Below the pieces are notes generated by a model. That model was not told where the DNA came from. It saw only the letters and a list, made by a program, of their open reading frames with translations, and searched no databases. From positions 1-11,530 of the forward strand of contig JAILKX010000026.1 of the NCBI GenBank assembly GCA_024693415.1: a DNA stretch of 11,530 nucleotides, in the 5' to 3' direction. The translations under genes were made by a program, and so were the position numbers. Positions 1-5,177 of the stretch are shown in pieces (the stretch's first letter is position 1; the number at the start of each line of letters is the position of its first letter). Source of the stretch: Bacilli bacterium. Lineage in GTDB: Bacteria; Bacillota_I; Bacilli_A; RFN20; CAG-826.

Positions 1-1062
1 TTTGAGCTATTGGATATCTATCAGGAGAATTTCTTCCAGGACGAGGATTTCGACAACGTCGCCTCACTTGGGCTGAATTGCCTCCGCCTGCCCATGAGTT
101 ACTTGGATGTGTTCGATCTGGATTTCGATTTGATGCGTTCCGATTCCCCCGACCCGACCGCCGTCATGAACATGAAGCGCACGCTGCGCAAGGACCATCT
201 GAAAAAGATAGACCAGTTCATCTACGAAGCGGAAAGGCGCGGGATATACGTGATATTGGATCTGCATGGCGCGTTTGGCTCGCAGAATGGGAACGACCAC
301 TCCATCGATTCCCGCCAACACGATTGGCTGTGGAGGCAGGATGAGCTCGGCGAGGCGTTCCGCGATTTGACCCTCGATTTGTGGGCGGTGCTTGCGGACC
401 GTTACAAATCCTTCAAAAACGTCGCCGGGTACGATCTGCTCAATGAGCCGGCTGGCGACGCGAACGACGAGGGTTGCGTCACCTCGACGACGGGAAAGCT
501 CCAATGGGATTACTTTGACGCCCTCTACAAAGAGATCCGCGCCATTGACCCCAATCACCTCATCATCATGGAGAGCTGTTGGGGCGCAGAGGACATGCCT
601 TCCCCTATTCTTTATGGCTGGGAAAACGTGATGTACGAGTTCCACCATTACGACAGCGTCACCGATGATGGGCAATGCTATTCCTCCCACAATCGCCGCG
701 TGCAGAATCTCCTGAATGCCAATTTCGGCGTCCCGCTTTATATGGGCGAGTTCTGCCCCCATTGCTCCTACGAAGGCTGGACGGGGATTCTGGACCTATT
801 CAATCAGAACCATATCTCGTGGACGACCTGGACCTATCGCGTCCGCGGGTTCTCGGAATGGGGCCTATACCATATCCGCACCGACAATGAGGGCGACCCC
901 TCCGTTCCGGTTTCCGAAATACCCGCAATCGCTCGCGGAAATGACTCTTTCGAGGAAATCGAACGGAAGTGGGGGAGAGACCAGCGGAAAGGGTTCTGCA
1001 AAAACGAAGAACTTTGCAAAGTTGTCGAAAAGGCCGCAAAAGCCGAGATATCGTTTGAATAA
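1..1062 (+). CDS. Glycoside hydrolase family 5 beta-glucanase (5' end missing)
   Basis: The frame is open from the first base, so the start and the first strands of the barrel lie outside the window; the TTG at 10 is not a credible start. Numbering from that TTG, the GH5 (beta/alpha)8 landmarks appear in order: RLPMSY (27-31), DLHGAFGSQNG (84-94, usual form DLHGAPGSQNG), LLNEP with acid/base Glu146, the FHHY motif (211-214), YMGEF with nucleophile Glu247, and a barrel-end WTTWTY (271-276). GH5 enzymes hydrolyse beta-linked glucans or mannans with retention. DLHG-SQNG is typical of members acting on beta-1,4- or beta-1,3-glucans; the exact substrate is not readable. The GH16 and GH3 genes in the window favour beta-glucan. 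About 50-80 N-terminal residues are missing, so secretion cannot be judged. The last 30 residues are Lys/Glu-rich and fall outside the barrel. Confidence 0.9.
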   Translation, partial: FELLDIYQENFFQDEDFDNVASLGLNCLRLPMSYLDVFDLDFDLMRSDSPDPTAVMNMKRTLRKDHLKKIDQFIYEAERRGIYVILDLHGAFGSQNGNDHSIDSRQHDWLWRQDELGEAFRDLTLDLWAVLADRYKSFKNVAGYDLLNEPAGDANDEGCVTSTTGKLQWDYFDALYKEIRAIDPNHLIIMESCWGAEDMPSPILYGWENVMYEFHHYDSVTDDGQCYSSHNRRVQNLLNANFGVPLYMGEFCPHCSYEGWTGILDLFNQNHISWTTWTYRVRGFSEWGLYHIRTDNEGDPSVPVSEIPAIARGNDSFEEIERKWGRDQRKGFCKNEELCKVVEKAAKAEISFE

Positions 1063-1139
1063 AAGGGTGTTGCGAAGCAAATCCCCGGTTGGTTTGATCC
1101 AATGCGCGGGAGCCGCTTCAACCCCTTTTTGGTTTTATT
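1061..1139 (+). terminator. Probable intrinsic terminator of the GH5 gene
   Basis: An imperfect stem pairs 1061-1078 (AAAAGGG-GTTG-AAGC with bulges) with 1115-1129 (GCTTCAACCCCTTTT). It is followed by a T-rich run to 1139. The left arm overlaps the TAA stop of GH5 (1060-1062). The loop is long and itself contains TTGG/CCAA pairing (1089-1102), so this is weaker than the other terminators here. Confidence 0.45.
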
Positions 1140-1164
1140 GCGCCGCCTCGCTCAATAAAACTAA
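1129..1164. repeat. Inverted repeat, AT-rich 12-bp stem
   Basis: GTTTTATTG (1132-1140) pairs perfectly with CAATAAAAC (1153-1161). The stem extends outward by a G-T wobble and two A-T pairs (1129-1131 with 1162-1164). The 12-base loop is GC-rich. The left arm is also the T-rich tail of the preceding terminator-like structure, so the two folds could compete. Confidence 0.5.
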
Positions 1165-1197
1165 CCTAAGGAATGGGGGCCAAAGAAAGAGTTTGCG

Positions 1198-1232
1198 TTG
1201 CGTTTTTTCAAGGTTGCGCCACAAAAACGCAA
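1198..1232. repeat. Inverted repeat TTGCGTTTTT / AAAAACGCAA
   Basis: A perfect 10-bp inverted repeat (1198-1207 with 1223-1232) surrounds a 15-base loop. It lies in the 285-base gap before the first lipoprotein gene, about 115 bases from that gene's start. It could be an RNA stem in the leader or a DNA-level operator. I found no convincing -35/-10 pair anywhere in 1063-1347. Confidence 0.5.
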
Positions 1233-1332
1233 TTGGTTCTGAAAAGGGAAGAGAATGGACTCATAACTTAGGAAACCAAACTTTTGACGTCGTATGACTT
1301 TAAAGGAGTTTCCGCCCATTCATTTCACAAAC

Positions 1333-1338
1333 AAGGAG
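1333..1338 (+). promoter_or_regulatory. Ribosome binding site fixing the start of the first lipoprotein gene
   Basis: AAGGAG sits 9 bases before the ATG at 1348. An upstream in-frame ATG at 1294 would add 18 polar residues before the signal peptide and has no comparable site ahead of it, so 1348 is the start. Confidence 0.75.
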
Positions 1339-1347
1339 AAAACAGAA

Positions 1348-3069
1348 ATGAAAAAGAACCTATTCGTCCTAGCTACCAGCATCCTGCTTTTAGCTTCCTG
1401 TGGCGGTAGCGCCTCGACGAGCGAAGCCGCTTCAAGCGCCGCCCCGACGAGCGAAGCCACCTCTAGCGTTGCGCCTACCAGCGAAGCCGCCTCCAGCGAG
1501 GCCCCGATCAGCGAAGCCGCGACCCTCACCGACATCACCTTAGACACCACCAACGTGAAGAAAGACTATCTCTTCTCCACGAAAAACGCGGACAGGATTG
1601 ATCAACTTGACACCACCGGGCTTGCCATCAAAGCGGTTTACTCCGATGGTTCCGAAAAAGACGTCGCCCTCGCAGACGCCACAATCACCGCCCCCAAATT
1701 CGATTCGGCCGGCGCGAAGACGATCAAAGTCGCCTATGGCGGAAAAGAGAAGACCTTCGACGTCAACGTCGGCATCTATGCCGCCACAGCCGCTACCATC
1801 GCAAACGTCGATGGGCATGCCATCATCACCGTCTCCGGCACCTTTGACGGCGTCACGGACGAGGCTTTCGAAGCCTTCCCCTGGAGCGCGGATTTCCAGG
1901 AAAACGGATATAATGGCGGCGCTTGGAATGGCGGTTGGGCCGAAAAAGCCAACGACCCCGTCGTGATGGATGCGGACAACAAGACATTCACCTTCACCCG
2001 CGACGTCACCGATCTCGCCGACTATCTCTATACCGGTCATTTCGGCCACAAAAAGGTCGTGAACGACCAAGGCGGAATGCAGAATATGGATCTTCGCATC
2101 GACGCCACGGAAGAGAAGAGCGAATCCATCGTCATCGGCGAGCGCTCCTATAAAATCGACTACAACCTCGGCTCTTCCGATCCCGCCAAGTGCTGGGGAA
2201 GCCTCTCTTTGACCGTCGGCACCGTCGGCGCTCCCGCCTGGAATTATGAATCCTTTGGCTTGGAGAAGGACGGAGAAACGGCCAACGTCGTCGTCCGCGT
2301 CGCCTTCGAGAACATGACCGAAGAGGAATTCCGCGCCAAGGAATGGCGTTGCGATTTCCAGAACAATGACAACTACAGCGGCGGCGGCTGGGGCTACGTT
2401 TATAAGGATACGTCTTTGGAAATGGGCTCCAAGTGGGTTATCGCAGACGGCATCGCCACCTACAAGATCGACGTCACCGCTTTCCCGGCCAGCCGCGGCT
2501 ACACCTTCCACATCGGCGTCGGCGGCAACGAGAACCAAGCCCCCGACTACAAGCCCGAGACGTTCACCGCTCCCGAAGCCGTGACCGTGGGAACGAACGT
2601 CTATAATCTCGTCGCCACTCCTGGTTCCAGCGATGGCAAACAATTTTGGGGATGCATCGGCTTGACCATCGTCGACACCGCCGCCCCTGAGGCAAGCATC
2701 CTCGCCTCCTCCGTCTCCGGCACCGAAAAAGCCAAACTCACCCTTTCCGGCACCGGCAAGAAGCTCGCCGACAATCTGTTCGGCGCCGATCTGCAAAGGA
2801 CTTCCGATTGGACCACGACCGAACTCACCCCGTCTGTTGCCATCGATGGCGACAGCTGGACTCTGAACGCCGAGCTGCCTGAGCTGGCCGCCGCGACCTA
2901 TCTGGTCCATTGGGCCTTCAACGGCAACAAATATGACCTCGAGAAGAAGGACAATCTGCAGGCCGACTTCGAGGCCTCTTCCACCGTCATCGGCACGAAG
3001 ACCTATGAACTGAAGACCGTTGAGATGTGGAGCCGTCAAATGATCTGCGTCGTCGTCACTGACGCGTAA
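1348..3069 (+). CDS. Lipoprotein with Ig-like domain and three copies of an unrecognised module
   Basis: The protein is 573 aa and of unknown function. The signal peptide MKKNLFVLATSILLLASC ends in a lipobox with Cys18, so it should be lipid-anchored on the outer face of the membrane. A Ser/Ala/Glu/Pro linker (about 19-60) is built from a 10-residue repeat. Residues ~61-142 resemble a bacterial Ig-like group 3 domain (VYSDGSEKDV, then KTIKVAYGGKEKTFDVNVG). Three modules follow: ~143-292, 293-442 and 443-573. Each has a [AC]D[FL]Q segment (181-184, 335-338, 480-483), a YxxH[FI]G-like segment (HFG 231-233, HIG 388-390, HWA 521-523) and a closing Y-x-[IL] segment; the first two end in W-G-x-x-x-L-T-[IV]. 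The same module occurs three times in the next protein. No catalytic motif was seen. A role in glycan binding is inferred from the neighbouring glycosidases and the surface aromatics. Confidence 0.85.
   Translation: MKKNLFVLATSILLLASCGGSASTSEAASSAAPTSEATSSVAPTSEAASSEAPISEAATLTDITLDTTNVKKDYLFSTKNADRIDQLDTTGLAIKAVYSDGSEKDVALADATITAPKFDSAGAKTIKVAYGGKEKTFDVNVGIYAATAATIANVDGHAIITVSGTFDGVTDEAFEAFPWSADFQENGYNGGAWNGGWAEKANDPVVMDADNKTFTFTRDVTDLADYLYTGHFGHKKVVNDQGGMQNMDLRIDATEEKSESIVIGERSYKIDYNLGSSDPAKCWGSLSLTVGTVGAPAWNYESFGLEKDGETANVVVRVAFENMTEEEFRAKEWRCDFQNNDNYSGGGWGYVYKDTSLEMGSKWVIADGIATYKIDVTAFPASRGYTFHIGVGGNENQAPDYKPETFTAPEAVTVGTNVYNLVATPGSSDGKQFWGCIGLTIVDTAAPEASILASSVSGTEKAKLTLSGTGKKLADNLFGADLQRTSDWTTTELTPSVAIDGDSWTLNAELPELAAATYLVHWAFNGNKYDLEKKDNLQADFEASSTVIGTKTYELKTVEMWSRQMICVVVTDA
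1411..1520 (+). repeat. 30-bp tandem repeat encoding the Ser/Ala linker
   Basis: About 3.7 units repeat at exactly 30 bp. The shared core GCGAAGCC recurs at 1421, 1451, 1481 and 1511. Each unit encodes a decapeptide of the form S-E-A-x-S-S-x-A-P-T directly after the lipid-bearing cysteine. Copies differ mostly by synonymous or conservative changes, consistent with expansion by slippage or unequal exchange followed by drift. Confidence 0.85.
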
Positions 3070-3090
3070 TAAGGCAACAACCATAATGAA

Positions 3091-3124
3091 CTCCCTCGGC
3101 CGCCGAGCAGCGACGCCGAGGGAG
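3091..3124 (+). other. Intercistronic stem-loop between the two lipoprotein genes
   Basis: CTCCCTCGGC (3091-3100) pairs perfectly with GCCGAGGGAG (3115-3124) around a 14-base loop. No T-run follows, so it is not a standard terminator. It sits 21 bases after the first lipoprotein stop and 24 bases before the second start. An mRNA-stabilising or processing element is the likeliest role. Confidence 0.6.
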
Positions 3125-3148
3125 CTTGCAATGAGAAAGGATTAAACA

Positions 3149-5107
3149 ATGAATAAAAAAGTCTCTGGCTTATTGGTCTTCGCTCTCTCCGCCGCGGCAT
3201 TTCTCTCCGCCGGCGCGGGCTTAGCCTCTTGCGGCAACCCCGCCCCCGCTTCGGAAAGCGGCCAGTCCCAAACCTACCGCATCACGGTCGAGGGAGAGGG
3301 GTTCCAAGTCGTCGGCCTGCCTGAAGGCAATGTCGCCGAAGAGGGTGCCCGCATCCGCTTCACCATCGAAGTCACCGAAGAGGGCAAGGTCGTGAGCGCC
3401 GTCACGATGAACGGCGAAACCCTAACCGTAGGAGGCGGCGGACGCTACTCCTTCAACATGCCTGCCGCCGACGTCACGCTCAGCATCAGCATCGTTGGCG
3501 TATCCTCCATCGAAGTTGACGTTTCCTCCGCAAAAACCGCATTTTTGATCGGATCTACCTTCGATTCCTCCGGCTTGAAGATCTCCGCGAAGTACGATTC
3601 TGGCGAATCGCAGGAAGTCACCACGGGCTTCACCGTTTCCTCTCCGGATATGTCGAGCGAGGGCACCAAGACCGTCGAGGTGACCTATGGCGGACTGAAA
3701 GACACCTATGACATCGTCGTCGGCACCCTGGTTCGCGGGGCGACCAATCTCTCCAACAAATCGGACAAAGCCGTCTTGACGATCACCGGCACCTTCACGG
3801 GCTTCTCCTCCGCCGCGCAGCTCACCGCAGCCGCGAAAGGCGTGTACTTCTTCGATTTGCAGTACAACGCGAGCTTCTCCGCCGCCGCCCCTGGCTGGGA
3901 TAGGATGCTCAAGACCGGTGAGATCGAATACAAAGAAAACGGCGCCGGAGGATTCACCTTCGACGTCGACGTCTCCGAATTGGCTGCCGCAGGCGGCAAG
4001 GGCATGGGCTACACCATGCACTTCGGCCTAGCGAACACCGAAGGACAGGACATTGGTGAGCCCGGCGACTGGAAGGTGAGCGAAACCGTCGATCAGACGA
4101 TCACCATCGGCAACCGCGTCTATAGCCTCATCGGCCGCCCCGGATCCGAATCCGGCTCTGAGTTCTGGGGGAACTATGGACTTATCATCGTCGATAACAC
4201 CACCCCGTCCATGAACGCGACCGACATCGACCTCAAGGTTGAGGACAACAAGGCTTACGCCATCGTCAAGGGCAAATTCAGCCACCTCGACCCGGCGGAT
4301 TTGGATGGCAAGGTCCTGTGCGATATCCAAGAGCTTTACGCTTGGACCGAAATCGCCTCGTATTCCGCGGAGAACCCGATCAAAACCACCATCGAGGACC
4401 AATTGACCTCCTCCGGCACCTTCGAGATCGCCTTTGACATCACCGACAAGCTTGGCAATGCCAATCCCTATTTCTTCCACTTCCATTACGATGCCGGCGG
4501 AAATCCGGTCGCGAAGGAGCACAACATCAACTGGGATGCTTCCACGATGACCGAAAAGACGATAACCGATCCCGTCAACGGCGGCGAGGTCACCTTCGCT
4601 AAATCCACCACGACCGACTGGTCCTCCAACCTCGCGGTCTTGAAGTTCCTCGGCGGGGATTACGTCAAAGGCCAAGCGGTCACCATCGCGAACGCAGACG
4701 GCAAAGCCATCGTCACCTATAGCGGCGCCTATTCCGGCATCGTGAACAACGATAATGGCGACTATCGCTTCTCGGTTCAGGCACTGGATACCTGGGAAAT
4801 GATCGTCGGCGGCGATTCCGGCGTAGAAGCCGAATTGGCATTGACCCCCGAATCCCCCGAGGCCACCAAAGGCACCTTCGCCCTGAGCGCCGACCTCACC
4901 GGCAAGCTCGAAGCCGGCAAGGAGTACTTCATGCACTTCGGCCCCGGCGATGGGGATGGACCTAACGTCTACGCCTTCGAAGGCCAGCAATCCGTCTCGT
5001 TCGAACTATCCGATGGGACCTATCAGCTGCGCACCATTTCCGGCGCCACCGGCTCCGGAAACGAGTGGCGCAACGGCTTAGTCGGACTAAGTTTCGTTGC
5101 AAAATAG
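3149..5107 (+). CDS. Lipoprotein with InlB-like, Ig-like and three copies of the same unrecognised module
   Basis: The protein is 652 aa and of unknown function. GAAAGGA (3135-3141) lies 7 bases before the ATG. A long signal peptide ends in GLASC (Cys28), so it should be a membrane-anchored surface lipoprotein. Residues ~42-116 look like a divergent InlB B-repeat, ending in the typical SFNMPAADVTLSI. Residues ~117-192 resemble a group 3 Ig-like domain and are parallel to that of the upstream protein. Three modules follow: ~193-350, 351-503 and 504-652. They carry D-[LI]-Q or V-Q (236-238, 392-394, 543-544) and HFG/HFH/HFG (291-293, 444-446, 596-598). The first ends in EFWGNYGLIIV. The organisation matches the upstream gene, so the pair probably arose by duplication. 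The 79-base gap on the same strand suggests co-transcription. No enzymatic motif was found; carbohydrate binding is an inference from context. Confidence 0.85.
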   Translation: MNKKVSGLLVFALSAAAFLSAGAGLASCGNPAPASESGQSQTYRITVEGEGFQVVGLPEGNVAEEGARIRFTIEVTEEGKVVSAVTMNGETLTVGGGGRYSFNMPAADVTLSISIVGVSSIEVDVSSAKTAFLIGSTFDSSGLKISAKYDSGESQEVTTGFTVSSPDMSSEGTKTVEVTYGGLKDTYDIVVGTLVRGATNLSNKSDKAVLTITGTFTGFSSAAQLTAAAKGVYFFDLQYNASFSAAAPGWDRMLKTGEIEYKENGAGGFTFDVDVSELAAAGGKGMGYTMHFGLANTEGQDIGEPGDWKVSETVDQTITIGNRVYSLIGRPGSESGSEFWGNYGLIIVDNTTPSMNATDIDLKVEDNKAYAIVKGKFSHLDPADLDGKVLCDIQELYAWTEIASYSAENPIKTTIEDQLTSSGTFEIAFDITDKLGNANPYFFHFHYDAGGNPVAKEHNINWDASTMTEKTITDPVNGGEVTFAKSTTTDWSSNLAVLKFLGGDYVKGQAVTIANADGKAIVTYSGAYSGIVNNDNGDYRFSVQALDTWEMIVGGDSGVEAELALTPESPEATKGTFALSADLTGKLEAGKEYFMHFGPGDGDGPNVYAFEGQQSVSFELSDGTYQLRTISGATGSGNEWRNGLVGLSFVAK

Positions 5108-5124
5108 CACGTTTTGCGCTTAGA

Positions 5125-5160
5125 TTGGTGCATTGGCAAAGCTAATGCACCAACTTTTTT
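5125..5160 (+). terminator. Strong intrinsic terminator inside the lipoprotein-GH3 cluster
   Basis: TTGGTGCATT (5125-5134) pairs perfectly with AATGCACCAA (5144-5153). The stem continues inward by three more pairs (one G-T) to an AAA loop, giving 13 bp in all, and CTTTTTT follows (5154-5160). It begins 17 bases after the stop of the second lipoprotein gene and ends 17 bases before the GH3 start codon. Confidence 0.85.
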
Positions 5161-5177
5161 AAGAACGAGGATGACTT

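Noticed and set aside
10..12. TTG at 10 as the start of the GH5 gene
   Set aside because: The frame is open to base 1, and the first visible residues already belong to the barrel, so the gene starts upstream of the window.
1173..1271. Small open frame of 32 codons starting ATGGGGGCC in the gap before the lipoprotein gene
   Set aside because: The only purine-rich site (AAGG) is one base from the ATG, too close to work. The translation has no recognisable features, and the frame spans the inverted repeat at 1198-1232.
1284..1312. TTGACG at 1284 as a -35 box for the lipoprotein-GH3 cluster
   Set aside because: No -10-like sequence lies 16-18 bases downstream (AGTTTC at 1307-1312), and TATGAC at 1293 is far too close.
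1294..1347. Upstream ATG at 1294 as the start of the first lipoprotein
   Set aside because: It would put a polar 18-residue extension before the signal peptide, and a well-spaced AAGGAG supports 1348.
1540..3084. Long open frame (514 codons) on the minus strand opposite the first lipoprotein gene; similar ones at 4028-4990 and 5649-6860 on the minus strand and 9146-9883 on the plus strand
   Set aside because: Their translations are Gly/Val/Asp/Ile-rich with no domain character. They mirror genes with strong lipobox and catalytic motifs. GC-rich third positions remove stop codons on the opposite strand.
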